Positions 16,096-25,033 are shown, numbered from the stretch's first letter. The stretch is DNA of 47,265 nucleotides from Dehalococcoidia bacterium (GCA_016930935.1 JAFGFT010000049.1:66184-113448); one strand, 5' to 3'. The notes: generated by a model not told the origin, from the letters alone. Numbers and translations: made by a program.

Positions 16096-16735
16096 CGCGT
16101 AGATGCGGCGGAGAGGTGAGTGACGGGCATCAGCCTGAAGTGAGTCAGGGGGGATGGGAATGCACGTCTGAAATCTGGCGTGGCATATACGTTGGGTGGA
16201 TTGAGTTGCCCTTGTGGAGAACGCAGGTGTTTGACGAAAGCCTCCCGGTTCCTGCAGTGCGGAAGCTGTTTCCGGAGACATAAGCGGAACCTCGAGCGTG
16301 CGTGAATCACTGAGTGGTATGTTGTTCCAGGTGAGGGATGGGGGCGTGCTCCAATGTTGCGGAAGGTGACACCGCTTGACTGCGGTTGCGCCGTGTTCTG
16401 TATTGATGTACGCTTATGGGGCCGTTCGTACCTGAGACGAACGCAATAAGGAGGACGCAGGATACTGAGAGGTCGTTGCGCTGTTGGTGCGCTCAGTGTC
16501 CGAGGTCATCAAATAGTCACAGAAGCTGATGTTAGGGCAGTCCAAGCGATTCCACCCTCTTCAGCCCCGAACTTGACCAGCCCCTTTTTCCTCTTGCCAT
16601 AGTGGTAACACCACGCGACTTCACGGACTAGTGTCGTTGCATCTGACAGCCCAAATGATAATCGAATTGACAGTGTCGTTTGTGCTGTTCCGTTTCAGTA
16701 TTGGCAAGTCCCCAATGAAAGGAGGAATAGAACCT
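16096..16735. other. Intergenic region upstream of the betaine-type binding protein
   Basis: About 640 bp with no supportable gene. It contains a short inverted repeat GTTCGT/ACGAAC at 16424-16442 and the GntR-like palindrome listed separately. Nothing else was recognised. Confidence 0.5.
16602..16614. promoter_or_regulatory. GntR/FadR-like palindrome upstream of the betaine-type binding protein
   Basis: The sequence GTGGT-AAC-ACCAC is an inverted repeat whose core TGGT-N3-ACCA (16603-16613) matches the half-sites and spacing typical of FadR-subfamily GntR regulators. It is about 122 bp upstream of the ATG at 16736. One short match can arise by chance. Confidence 0.3.
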
Positions 16736-17803
16736 ATGAGAAGACATACAGGTGTCATTGTGGCGATGCTACTTTCCGTGGCATTGCTGGCTACAACCTT
16801 CGCCGGCTGCACGCCGGCTGCCCCGGAGCCGGCGGCTCCGTCTGGAAGTGAAGAATCAGGAGCGACGCCCGCTCCTGACAACAAAGGCGAGACTATCGTC
16901 TTTGCCGACGTTTCGTGGGCTGCGAGCACGTTCATGTCCAACCTGGCTGCCTACATCACCGATGTCGGCTATGGCTACACCACTGAGGTCGTTACCGCCG
17001 CCAACGTTGTTGCTTTGAAGTCGATCGAAACAGGCGATGTCGATGTCCACATGGACGTTGAGATTCGCAGCATCGGTGAGGTCTACGATGAAGTCGTTGC
17101 CACCGGCAAGGCAGAAGCCCTTGGCGTGTCGTATACGCCGGTCTGGCAGGGTTGGCTTATCCCCCGTTACATGGTTGAAGGTGATGCGGAACGTGGCATT
17201 GAGGCTACGATGCCGGACTTCAAGGACGTGTTTGACATGGAGAAGTACTGGGAGTTGTTCAAGGACCCCGAGGATCCGTCCAAGGGTCGCTTCCTCAACT
17301 GCGTGCCGGGTTGGCAGTGCGAGACGACCAACACTCTGAAGATGGAGGCATATGGTCTCGACGAGTACTTCAACATTGTCAGTCCCGGTTCCGACACGGT
17401 GCTTTCGACATCCATGGTGTCTGCGTTCGAGAAGGGCGAGCCATGGTTCGGCTACTACTGGGCGCCCAGTTGGGTTCTCGGCATGACTGACATGATCAAG
17501 ATTCCGGAGCCTGAGTTTGATGAGGCTCTCTGGAATGAAGAGTCCAAGTATGCCTGTGCCTACTCGGTTGATGATGGCAACATCGTCGGCGCAACGAGCT
17601 TGCAGCAACGTGCTCCCGAAGTAAGGGAGTTCCTTATCAAGTTCAACATTCCCTCCCAGAACATGGATGAGTTGTTGCTCTACCTGCACGAGAGTGGGAA
17701 GGACGCGAACGAGGTAGTCCCGTGGTTCTTGACCCGCTATGAAGATCTCTGGACCACCTGGGTCCCGGCTGATGTGGCAGAGCGCATCAAGGCCGCTTCC
17801 TAG
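16736..17803 (+). CDS. Glycine betaine/proline-type ABC substrate-binding lipoprotein (OpuAC family)
   Basis: This 355-aa solute-binding lipoprotein has a signal peptide with lipobox FAGC (Cys25), a short Pro/Ala/Ser linker, then an OpuAC/ProX-type domain. It opens with IVFADVSWAASTFMSNLAA and has IETGDVDVHMDVEI in the first lobe. Tryptophan-rich segments (VWQGWLIPRY, PWFGYYWAPSWVL) could supply the aromatic cage that binds quaternary ammonium compounds. ATG 16736 is chosen because GGAGG precedes it by about 10 nt; an upstream open extension to 16631 lacks a site and would bury the signal peptide. A terminator follows and no permease or ATPase gene adjoins, so it is an orphan component. Ligand assignment is by family. 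Confidence 0.85.
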   Translation: MRRHTGVIVAMLLSVALLATTFAGCTPAAPEPAAPSGSEESGATPAPDNKGETIVFADVSWAASTFMSNLAAYITDVGYGYTTEVVTAANVVALKSIETGDVDVHMDVEIRSIGEVYDEVVATGKAEALGVSYTPVWQGWLIPRYMVEGDAERGIEATMPDFKDVFDMEKYWELFKDPEDPSKGRFLNCVPGWQCETTNTLKMEAYGLDEYFNIVSPGSDTVLSTSMVSAFEKGEPWFGYYWAPSWVLGMTDMIKIPEPEFDEALWNEESKYACAYSVDDGNIVGATSLQQRAPEVREFLIKFNIPSQNMDELLLYLHESGKDANEVVPWFLTRYEDLWTTWVPADVAERIKAAS

Positions 17804-17833
17804 CACGCATCCGGTGTTCTGAATACGTCATCA

Positions 17834-17869
17834 AACGGGGGTTTCCATCCGGAAGCCCCCGTTTCTATT
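17834..17869 (+). terminator. Intrinsic terminator of the betaine-type binding protein gene
   Basis: A 13-bp stem is formed by AACGGGGGTTTCC (17834-17846) and GGAAGCCCCCGTT (17851-17863) with one G-T pair and loop ATCC, followed by TTTCTATT. It lies 31 nt after the stop codon. Confidence 0.9.
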
Positions 17870-18071
17870 GGAGACCGGCGAAGCTGGGTCTGCGTGCAGA
17901 TACAGGACCTGTAGCAAGGTCGGGTGGTTGCTTTCTGCTGACCTGATGTGGCCGTTGTCGCATCCGAATTGGGGCGAAATCGCAGCACGGGCTGGTATCG
18001 GTGAGCCTTAGATGCAGGACCGGGAAACGGCCGTGGCGACGCTGGCGAGTGGCGGCCTTTGCGCATGTCGG

Positions 18072-18404
18072 CTAGCCGGCGGTGCCAGACTGCTTCAGTG
18101 CCTTGCGAACTCGGGGTAGTTCACGCTCAACGAAGCGCTGCATCTCGTCTGCAGTCATTCCTGCGGGCGTGCCCTGACTTTCGTCGGTAAGCGCGGTGAG
18201 GCGGTCCCAGGGAATCCCGGGGAAATCATCGCGGAGCGCAGGCGCGAGTCTGGCGGATTGTCGGCCGATTGTGCGGAGCTGGTTTCCGAGCCACGCCACT
18301 CGAACACGGTCGCACGTCGCGCCTGAACATCCACGTGACGTGTACCTGAGCACAGATTCGATGGCCTCACGCATCTCTTCAAGTGCGTGCTGCTGTTCAC
18401 TCAT
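18072..18404 (-). CDS. HepT/DUF86-like protein lacking the usual RNase motif
   Basis: This 110-aa helical protein resembles HepT (DUF86, HEPN superfamily) in layout. It has an N-terminal helix, a mid-segment LGNQLRTIGRQSARLAPALR followed by FPGIPWDRLTALTDE, and a C-terminal ELPRVRKALKQ helix. HepT toxins are RNases with an Arg-X4-His-X-Tyr motif just after the IPW element; here that stretch reads LTALTDESQGTPAGM and lacks it. No MNT-type nucleotidyltransferase antitoxin gene adjoins. AGGA lies 6 nt before ATG 18404. It lies 27 nt after a 51-codon membrane-protein gene and is probably in one operon with it. The homology is my own pattern match and should be tested. Confidence 0.55.
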   Translation of the reverse strand: MSEQQHALEEMREAIESVLRYTSRGCSGATCDRVRVAWLGNQLRTIGRQSARLAPALRDDFPGIPWDRLTALTDESQGTPAGMTADEMQRFVERELPRVRKALKQSGTAG

Positions 18405-18431
18405 CGGAAATCCTCACCGAATCGACGCCAC

Positions 18432-18587
18432 CTACCTCTCCGAATCGTGCTTTCTGTCCTTGTCGTGCTTCTTCTCAACCTGTCTGCTCAACCGCATGTT
18501 GAGAGCGGCCTTGCTGCTGAGCCATACGAAGACTCCGAAGCAGACGAGGAATACTCCCAACTGTACCAATGTGTCAAGGTGCAGCAT
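18432..18587 (-). CDS. Small single-pass membrane protein (51 aa)
   Basis: A short open frame from ATG 18587 encodes MLHLDTLVQLGVFLVCFGVF and continues with WLSSKAALNMRLSR and a strongly charged Lys/Asp/His tail. It has one clear membrane helix (about 7-24) with a basic cytosolic end. AAGGAGAG stands 4-6 nt before the start codon, good initiation evidence for so short a gene. It lies between the DUF3467 gene (84 nt upstream) and the HepT-like gene (27 nt downstream), all on the minus strand, so the three may form an operon. No function is suggested by the sequence. Confidence 0.65.
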   Translation of the reverse strand: MLHLDTLVQLGVFLVCFGVFVWLSSKAALNMRLSRQVEKKHDKDRKHDSER

Positions 18588-18670
18588 GTCTCTCCTTTGG
18601 CTCGCAGACACCTGTGAGATTTGCTGTCCGCATCAGCTTGTCTGCCGCCGTCGTACGACGTAGCCGGATA

Positions 18671-18979
18671 TTACTCCTTCAGGAAGCCCACATGGCCCTT
18701 TGGTTCCTCAGCAGGGGTGAGGGAACCGTACTTCTGCTCGTACTTCCCCATGTTCTCCTGTAGAGCCGCAATCATCCGTTTCATGTGTCCCGGGCTCATG
18801 ATGACACGTGCGGTCACCGCACCCGTGTTCGGGCCCACCATGAGGTAATCGAGGATGAATTCCTCCCTGGTGTGCATGACCATCATGTTGTTGGCATACA
18901 CGCCACCCTTTAGTTGAGCCGGAAACTCAACGGGTATCTTCTTCTGACCCGCAGGTGGTTGCTGGGTTGGCTCGGCCAT
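18671..18979 (-). CDS. DUF3467 family protein
   Basis: This 102-aa soluble protein has the DUF3467 signature: YANNMMVMHTREEFILDYL followed by ARVIMSPGHMKRMIAALQEN and MGKYEQKYG. Length and layout are typical for the family, whose function is not established. GGAGG lies 5-6 nt before ATG 18979. It is the first gene of a short minus-strand group, divergent from the ATP-grasp gene. Confidence 0.88.
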   Translation of the reverse strand: MAEPTQQPPAGQKKIPVEFPAQLKGGVYANNMMVMHTREEFILDYLMVGPNTGAVTARVIMSPGHMKRMIAALQENMGKYEQKYGSLTPAEEPKGHVGFLKE

Positions 18980-19186
18980 TGCTGTCCTCCTGTGGCTGAT
19001 GTCTATCCACGTTTATGCTAGCACAACGTTGGTGCATCCGGTCCGCGTGCAAAAGGAATGGTTCTTCCTGTGATGAATAAGGTTCATCCTGTAGTATGAT
19101 TCCGGAAAGGTGATGGGAGATTGCCAGTCTGATGTGGCGGTCTTGTACGCCAGAATTCTTCGCAGATACCAGGGTGCACTACCTAT

Positions 19187-20347
19187 ATGGCATCGTCGAT
19201 TCTTGTAACAGAAGTTCAATCGAGAGGCGGTCTGACGGTTGTTCGTTCTCTGGGAGAGAAAGGCATCCGTGTTGTGGCCGCAGACAAGGACCACGTCGCG
19301 CTCGGTTTCTTCTCCCGGTACTGTGCTCATCGCCTTATCTATCCAGACCCCGCCCGCGTGCCTGATAAATACGCTTCCTTCATGCTGAATGAACTTGCAC
19401 GCCGTGATTACGACGTGGTGCTGCCTCTTGCCCGACGCAAGACCGAAGTGGAGCAACTTACGCGGTTTCCGTTTCTTGGATATGATGCGCTGCGGCATGG
19501 CCGTGACAAAGCGCTCACAGTGGACGTGGCGAAACGCTGCGGCGTCAGGGTTCCGGCTACGTACAAAGTGCACGGACAGGCTGATGCCACAAGGGCGATG
19601 GGGGAGTGTCCTCTGCCTCTCATTGTCCGACCACGGGAGTCCTCGGGGAGTAATGGACTCCATCGAGTTTCGCGCGCGGAGGAACTGTGGCCTGTCTGTC
19701 AGCGAACCCAGAGAGAGTTTGGCCCGATCATTATTCAGGAATACGTCCCCTGGGGTGGGTTTACGTACGACGTGGATGTGTTGATGAACAGGAATTCTGA
19801 GGTGCGTGCATTGTTCGTGGCGAAACGCCTTCGGACGTATCCGCCGCTCGCGGGGCCTACCTCATGCGGTCAGGGAGTGCAGTATCCGGAACTGGCCGAC
19901 ATGGCGGTGACGCTCTTGAAGGAGATGCACTGGTATGGGCCGGCCGAGGTTGAGTTTCGCATCGACCCTCGAGACGGGAAGCCAACACTCATGGAGATAA
20001 ACCCGCGTTTGTGGGGCTCGATGTTCACAGCCACCGTAGCCAGCATCGATTTTCCCTATCTTTTCTACAGGCTTGCGATGGAAGGAGACATCACTCCTGT
20101 CACGACGTATCGCACGGACATGAAGGCTCGATACTTCTTCACGACGGACATGCTCTGTATGGCCTTCCACCCGCGGAAACGCTCCATCGCACGTGCATGG
20201 TTTGGCGAGTTCTTCGACACGCGTACGAAGATGTGCCTGCCCTCATGGAAGGACCCTGTGCCGGTGCTTGGCGGACTCATGGCGAGCATTGTCTACGGCG
20301 TGCGGCCGGCGCGTTTAAGGCAGCGACTGGGTAGAGAAGGGCGCTAG
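19187..20347 (+). CDS. ATP-grasp domain carboxylate-amine ligase-like enzyme
   Basis: This 386-aa protein begins with a Rossmann-like pre-ATP-grasp domain (SILVTEVQSRGGLTVVRSLG, residues 4-23). The ATP-grasp core follows, with LIVRPRESSGSNGL (phosphate-binding loop region, about 145-158), IIIQEYVPWGG (adenine-binding strand, about 185-195) and EVEFRIDPRDGKPTLMEINP with the metal-binding Glu and Asn (about 250-270). ATP-grasp enzymes join a carboxylate to an amine or other nucleophile through an acyl phosphate; the substrate here is unknown. The C-terminal 60 residues are basic and nonconserved. A TATGAT hexamer at 19095-19100 could be its -10 box. The ribosome binding site is weak. Confidence 0.85.
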   Translation: MASSILVTEVQSRGGLTVVRSLGEKGIRVVAADKDHVALGFFSRYCAHRLIYPDPARVPDKYASFMLNELARRDYDVVLPLARRKTEVEQLTRFPFLGYDALRHGRDKALTVDVAKRCGVRVPATYKVHGQADATRAMGECPLPLIVRPRESSGSNGLHRVSRAEELWPVCQRTQREFGPIIIQEYVPWGGFTYDVDVLMNRNSEVRALFVAKRLRTYPPLAGPTSCGQGVQYPELADMAVTLLKEMHWYGPAEVEFRIDPRDGKPTLMEINPRLWGSMFTATVASIDFPYLFYRLAMEGDITPVTTYRTDMKARYFFTTDMLCMAFHPRKRSIARAWFGEFFDTRTKMCLPSWKDPVPVLGGLMASIVYGVRPARLRQRLGREGR

Positions 20348-20446
20348 CCATCCCGTGCCCATCCGGGCCATTGGCTGTCACCCGATTTGACGCATGAATC
20401 CGGCAGGTGCACCATCGCGAAAACACGCTGGTGTGGGAGGTGAGAC

Positions 20447-20785
20447 GTGCAACGTGTGATGGTGGCGATGGCGGAAGATATTCCGCAGGACACAATGAAA
20501 GCAGTGGAGGTATTGGGGCGGAGATTAGTTCTCGTGAACGTGCGGGGTAGTCTCTATGCGCTGGCAGACCGCTGTACACATGCGGGAGCGGCTCTCTCAG
20601 GAGGCACGCTGGACGGGTATGTGCTGAAGTGTCCCGTGCACGGAGCCATGTTTGACGTGCGCACGGGCGAGGTCCATCATCCCAAGAAGAACACATACGG
20701 CCTGCCCGTCGGAGGACCTGCCTCCGGACCTGTAGGGACGTATGAAGTCCAGGTAGATGACGGCGAGGTCTTCATCGTTGTGTGA
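20447..20785 (+). CDS. Rieske-type [2Fe-2S] ferredoxin (first of two)
   Basis: This 112-aa single-domain Rieske protein has cluster ligands Cys43-X-His45 in RCTHAG and Cys62-X2-His65 in KCPVHGAMFD. It is soluble, with no signal peptide, like NirD or dioxygenase-type ferredoxins, and would carry electrons for an oxygenase or reductase. The start is GTG 20447 with GGAGG 6 nt upstream. A second Rieske gene follows 76 nt downstream with its own site, and the ligand residues fall at identical positions in both. No oxygenase partner is adjacent. Confidence 0.9.
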   Translation: MQRVMVAMAEDIPQDTMKAVEVLGRRLVLVNVRGSLYALADRCTHAGAALSGGTLDGYVLKCPVHGAMFDVRTGEVHHPKKNTYGLPVGGPASGPVGTYEVQVDDGEVFIVV

Positions 20786-20861
20786 AGGCGGAGACTGTTT
20801 GAATGTGGCGCACATCGCACGATTGGCGGTTCGTGCGTATGGTTTCAAGAGGAGGTAGGAC

Positions 20862-21200
20862 ATGGCATTGGTAACAGTTGCGAAGAAGAAAGAGATTTCC
20901 GAGGGCACAATGCTTGGCGTGGAAGCAGCAGGAAAGAAGTTGCTGATAGCGCATGTCGGTGGAGAATTCCACGCTATCGATGCCGTCTGCTCGCATATGA
21001 AGGGCGACCTTGCGAAAGGGGAGCTCAAGAACGGTATCGTGAAGTGCCCGAGGCACGGTGCACAGTACGATGTGACAACCGGCAAGCTTGTCAAGGATGT
21101 CGGCTTCGCCGCGAAGGGCATCAACCTTGGCAGGGGAGCGACCGGCCAGTCACATTTCGACGTTGTCGTCGATGGCAACGACCTCAGAGTGGATATCTGA
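20862..21200 (+). CDS. Rieske-type [2Fe-2S] ferredoxin (second of two)
   Basis: This 112-aa Rieske protein has ligands Cys43-X-His45 (VCSHMKG) and Cys62-X2-His65 (KCPRHGAQYD), in the same register as its upstream neighbour. AGGAGG stands 6-7 nt before ATG 20862. The two are clearly diverged outside the cluster loops, so this is an old duplication or a recruited pair. They may serve different partners or pass electrons in series. Both lie between an ATP-grasp and a methyltransferase gene, which gives no clear pathway. Confidence 0.9.
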   Translation: MALVTVAKKKEISEGTMLGVEAAGKKLLIAHVGGEFHAIDAVCSHMKGDLAKGELKNGIVKCPRHGAQYDVTTGKLVKDVGFAAKGINLGRGATGQSHFDVVVDGNDLRVDI

Positions 21201-21377
21201 GCGCTGGTTCGTGCTGCGGTTCTCAAGCGTGTTGTGCCTGCTGCCATCCTGTGGTGGTGGCAGTGTCAGACTTCCATATTGAACCTCGATGACGACCTTA
21301 TCGTCTCGTAGTCCATCTCAGTTGTGCATGTCCGATGAAGGTGATTGGAGTCCTGTTTCGTATTTTGTTGCAACTAG

Positions 21378-22325
21378 TTGCAATTGCCTGTAATGGCATG
21401 TAGAATCTGTGCGGTTGATTCCGGAGTGCCTGGTGTGGCCGATTGGTGTCGGCATAGTCACCCGGCGCGTGAGATGTCCGGATTCGCGACAACAGCCATG
21501 GATGCGCTGCTTCACGAGGACTTTCAACAGGATATCGACTGGCCGGAGGCATGGCGGCAGCACCTTCTGCGGAGTGGCCTTGAGGCGAGGCTTCATCGGG
21601 CCGGAATCACGCAGGAGGATTTCTGGAATCGCCTCGGTAAGTGGTCTCGAACGCTGACCAATAACGGCTACCCCGGTCCCCTGCTGGAGCGCGTTGAGAA
21701 GTGTCTTCGACCTGGCGACAGGGTGCTGGATATCGGTGCGGGGGGTGGGGCCTTCTCTGTTCCACTGGCGCACAGGGCCAGCCACGTGACGGCGATTGAG
21801 CCTTCGCCTGTGCAGGCATCCCGCCTGAGTTCGTGGGCACAGGATGCATCACTGCACAATCTCACCGTGATTGAGCAGCGCTGGGAAGACGTGGACATTG
21901 CTGCGATAGGAGTACACGAACTCGTCATCGCGGTGCACTGCTTCCAGATGGAAGACCTGAGGGGAGCACTCTCCCGCATGTGCGAGGCGACGCAACACTT
22001 GCTGCTGTTGATTCATACGGCGGGGCACGACCTCGGCGAGCCCATACGTACTCTCTTCGGTGTGGAGGCAAGCCCGGGCTATGCCTACCTGTACAACGTG
22101 CTGTGCCAGATGGGATATCGGCCTGATGTTGAGATAATCACCAGAACATATCTGGTTCCACTTGAGGACCAGTTGGACATGTTTCGGTACAACCCGGGAC
22201 TGGACGAGGGCCAGTGTGTGACACTGCGCGACTATCTGCAGAAGCGGGGCCGCATCTCCCTCATTGATGGGGAGCCAATGATAGAGCGGTCTCACTACGA
22301 CGCCGTTATACGTGTCACCAAGTAG
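21378..22325 (+). CDS. Class I SAM-dependent methyltransferase
   Basis: The methyltransferase motif I is VLDIGAGGGAFSVPLA, followed by the acidic-strand end VTAIEPSP and the motif IV region HELVIAVHCFQMEDL. About 90 residues precede motif I, which is longer than the minimal fold, and the C-terminus adds about 120 residues that probably form a substrate domain. The open frame begins at a TTG (21378). ATG codons at 21393 and 21474 are alternatives; none has a good ribosome binding site, so the N-terminus is uncertain. The substrate is unknown. It lies 17 nt before the peptide transporter operon and might be co-transcribed with it. Confidence 0.78.
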   Translation: MQLPVMACRICAVDSGVPGVADWCRHSHPAREMSGFATTAMDALLHEDFQQDIDWPEAWRQHLLRSGLEARLHRAGITQEDFWNRLGKWSRTLTNNGYPGPLLERVEKCLRPGDRVLDIGAGGGAFSVPLAHRASHVTAIEPSPVQASRLSSWAQDASLHNLTVIEQRWEDVDIAAIGVHELVIAVHCFQMEDLRGALSRMCEATQHLLLLIHTAGHDLGEPIRTLFGVEASPGYAYLYNVLCQMGYRPDVEIITRTYLVPLEDQLDMFRYNPGLDEGQCVTLRDYLQKRGRISLIDGEPMIERSHYDAVIRVTK

Positions 22326-22342
22326 CCCTGAAAGGAGAACTG

Positions 22343-24016
22343 ATGAAGAAACCATCCTTGCTATCCATCCTGCTGACCATTCTTCTGCTCCTTCCCACAG
22401 TAGTGGGATGTACGCCGCAACAGGCTGCCACTCCGCCGGCAGCCGAAGAGGCAACGGAGATTTCTGCAGGGCCAACCGGAGAAGACGTTCCCATGGAGGA
22501 TGTAGTCCTGCGTGTCGGCTCAACGAAGCCATTCAAGACGACCAACAGGTTCGCTGACTACTGGTACGGCGTGCTCACCAATCTGACCACGCATGACAGC
22601 CTCATCAAGCTGGGCCCGGACATGACGCCGGTTCCATGGCTCGCAGAAGACTGGACCATTTCTGATGACAGCACCGTGTTTACGTTCACCATCGTCGATG
22701 ATGCCACGTGGCAGGATGGTACGCCGGTGACCCCAGATGACGTTGCGTTCTCTATAGAGTACTACCGTGACCGCGACCCGCAGGCTGGCTGGATGCAGGA
22801 CCTGGTGGACACTGTCGCGGTTGATGGAAATGACGTCATACTGTCTCTTACGCGTCCGTATGGCAACCTCCTGACAGAATTCATGACGTATTCCATCGTG
22901 CCCGAGCATATCTGGGGCGATGTTGATGAACCCCTTACGTATGAAGGTGACGGTCGCACCATCGGCTCAGGGCCTTTCACGTTCGTGAGCTGGGATGAAG
23001 CTGCCGCGAAGTTCGTATTTGAGGCGAATGATGACTACTTCCAGGGAAAGCCTGTGGTGGACCATCTTGAGGTGAGCGTGTTCCGGAACATGGATGCGCT
23101 TGTTATGGCTTTGTCCCGTGGCGAGATTGATACCTGGTGGGACTACTCCGGAGAGTTTCCCTACACGCATGTACCCCCGTTGCTGAAATCCGGCGACATC
23201 AAGTTCGCCTCTGCGACATTCCTTGGCGTGCCGGCGGCGCTCGGCTTCAACCTTGAGCGTGAACCTGTGAGTGATATTGCTTTCCGCCAGGCCGTCTCGC
23301 TGGCTATCGACTATCAGCAGATTGCTGACCTCGTGTTCGCGGGCTACGGTACAGTGCCTACCTACGGGTTCATTCCGTCAACACATCCCAATTTCGATGA
23401 TGCTATCGCGAAGATGGAGTTGAATCCCGAGCATGCCGGAGAGTTGCTCGATTCACTTGGCATCGTGGATGTCGATGGTGACGGCATCCGTGAGGATGCT
23501 GAGGGTGAGGAACTGATGCTCAACCTGCGGACGCGCGCCGACCAGACCAGCGTGGTACGAACGACCGAGATGGTTGCCGCCAACCTTCGCGCAGTCGGAC
23601 TTGCCAGCACCGTAAAAGCGGTTGACACCTCTACCTGGATAGCCACGAAGGACCAGATGGATTACGACCTCGTGTTCTTCCGCGCTACTCCGTGGGGCAC
23701 GCTGATGCATGCGGCCAACGGGACAGGGTACTTTGACTCGCGGCGCACCGGGGGAGGCGTACTGCACAATCTGGATGCTGAAGAGTACCTTGCAGCGTGC
23801 GATGCACGACTTGCCACCGCGATTCCGGATGAGCAGGAGACTCTGGACAGGACGCTGCAGGAGTTGCACCAGCAGTACCTGCCGGGCATTGCGCTTGTCT
23901 GGATAGACAGCGTGTACCCCTATCGAGAAGGCTGGGACAACTGGACTATCGACCACATCTACGGCGGCGTGGTCAACAGCTTCTCCTGGTTCACGGTGAC
24001 GAAGGCTACAGAGTAG
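22343..24016 (+). CDS. Peptide/nickel-type ABC transporter substrate-binding lipoprotein
   Basis: This 557-aa protein of solute-binding family 5 (DppA/OppA-like) has a lipoprotein signal ending in VVGC (Cys23), a Glu/Pro-rich linker, and the family signature around LAEDWTISDDSTVFTFTI and DGTPVTPDDVAFSIEYY. FRQAVSLAIDYQQIADLVF follows in the second half. It captures oligopeptides or similar solutes outside the membrane for the permeases encoded next. AGGAG lies 6 nt before ATG 22343. It is the first gene of a five-gene importer operon and is followed by a stable hairpin. Confidence 0.93.
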   Translation: MKKPSLLSILLTILLLLPTVVGCTPQQAATPPAAEEATEISAGPTGEDVPMEDVVLRVGSTKPFKTTNRFADYWYGVLTNLTTHDSLIKLGPDMTPVPWLAEDWTISDDSTVFTFTIVDDATWQDGTPVTPDDVAFSIEYYRDRDPQAGWMQDLVDTVAVDGNDVILSLTRPYGNLLTEFMTYSIVPEHIWGDVDEPLTYEGDGRTIGSGPFTFVSWDEAAAKFVFEANDDYFQGKPVVDHLEVSVFRNMDALVMALSRGEIDTWWDYSGEFPYTHVPPLLKSGDIKFASATFLGVPAALGFNLEREPVSDIAFRQAVSLAIDYQQIADLVFAGYGTVPTYGFIPSTHPNFDDAIAKMELNPEHAGELLDSLGIVDVDGDGIREDAEGEELMLNLRTRADQTSVVRTTEMVAANLRAVGLASTVKAVDTSTWIATKDQMDYDLVFFRATPWGTLMHAANGTGYFDSRRTGGGVLHNLDAEEYLAACDARLATAIPDEQETLDRTLQELHQQYLPGIALVWIDSVYPYREGWDNWTIDHIYGGVVNSFSWFTVTKATE

Positions 24017-24024
24017 AATTGGCG

Positions 24025-24043
24025 GGGGCCGGACGGCCCCTCT
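24025..24043 (+). terminator. Intercistronic hairpin between binding protein and first permease
   Basis: Stem GGGGCC (24025-24030) and GGCCCC (24035-24040) with loop GGAC, then TCTT. It is short and lacks a long T-run. Such a hairpin after the binding-protein gene commonly stabilises its mRNA or partly terminates transcription, giving more binding protein than permease. Confidence 0.5.
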
Positions 24044-24052
24044 TGAGGACAC

Positions 24053-25030
24053 TTGGAAAGACACGAACATCCTTCCGCAACCAGGGTCAGCAGGGCGGTG
24101 AGGTATCTCATCGCCCTGTTCATTATCGTGTCATTGAACTTTCTTGTCCCCCGGCTCATGCCCGGTGACCCGCTGATGAACCTTGTGGGTGAAGAGGCCT
24201 TCTACGGGTCTGGCGGAGCGCTGGAGGAACTGAGAACTGAACTCGGTCTTGACCAGCCGATGGTAGTTCAGTATGGCCGCTACATGGTGGATGTTGTCAC
24301 AGGAGACTGGGGCTACTCCTACCTGTATCTGCGTCCCGTCGCGAATGCCATTGCTTCGCATCTCGGCTGGACGTTGCTGTTGATACTCCCCGCCGTGGTG
24401 CTGGCGGCTGCGATTGCCGCCATCCTGGGAGGCATCGCGGCGTGGTACCGTGGCTCTCGCATAGACGCAGGCCTTACCGGTGTCTTCCTTATGGCATACT
24501 CAATGCCGCACTACTGGCTGGCGATGCTCGCACTGTTCGTTTTCAGCTTCCACCTTGGATGGTTTCCGCTGGGGAAGGTGACGTCCGGCGGCCTGTCCGG
24601 CCTGCCGTATGTGCTCGATGTGGGCTGGCATATGCTGTTGCCGTTGTCCGTGGTGACCGTGTTCAAGGCAGCATATGACTTCCTCATCGTGCGCAGTTCC
24701 GTGGTGTCCATTCTTGGTGAAGACTACATTCTGATGGCCCAGGCGAAGGGGCTCTCCCGAATGGCCGTGCTGTTCAAACATGCGCTACGCAACGCAATGG
24801 CGCCGCTGCTGACGGTCACGGCGGTGCAGTTCGGCATGGTGTTCTCCGGAACCCTGCTCATCGAGGTTGTGTTCTCATGGCCCGGTATGGGCACGCTTGT
24901 CTACGACGCCATCGGCGCCCGCGACTATCCGCTGCTCCAGGCGGCGTTTCTCATCGTTGCGGTCTGTGTGCTTGCTGCGAATTTCGCGGCCGATATGCTG
25001 TACCCGAAGCTGGACCCGAGGACGAGGTAG
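24053..25030 (+). CDS. Peptide ABC transporter permease, DppB type
   Basis: This 325-aa inner-membrane permease has a first membrane helix (about 16-36), a periplasmic loop with RLMPGDPLMNLVG, and five further helices. The EAA-type coupling motif lies around EDYILMAQAKGLSRMAVLFKHALRNA (about residues 222-247), which contacts the ATPases. Start is TTG 24053 with GAGGA just upstream. The stop lies 3 nt before the next permease start. It pairs with the DppC-type protein to form the channel. Confidence 0.92.
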   Translation: MERHEHPSATRVSRAVRYLIALFIIVSLNFLVPRLMPGDPLMNLVGEEAFYGSGGALEELRTELGLDQPMVVQYGRYMVDVVTGDWGYSYLYLRPVANAIASHLGWTLLLILPAVVLAAAIAAILGGIAAWYRGSRIDAGLTGVFLMAYSMPHYWLAMLALFVFSFHLGWFPLGKVTSGGLSGLPYVLDVGWHMLLPLSVVTVFKAAYDFLIVRSSVVSILGEDYILMAQAKGLSRMAVLFKHALRNAMAPLLTVTAVQFGMVFSGTLLIEVVFSWPGMGTLVYDAIGARDYPLLQAAFLIVAVCVLAANFAADMLYPKLDPRTR

Positions 25031-25033
25031 AGG

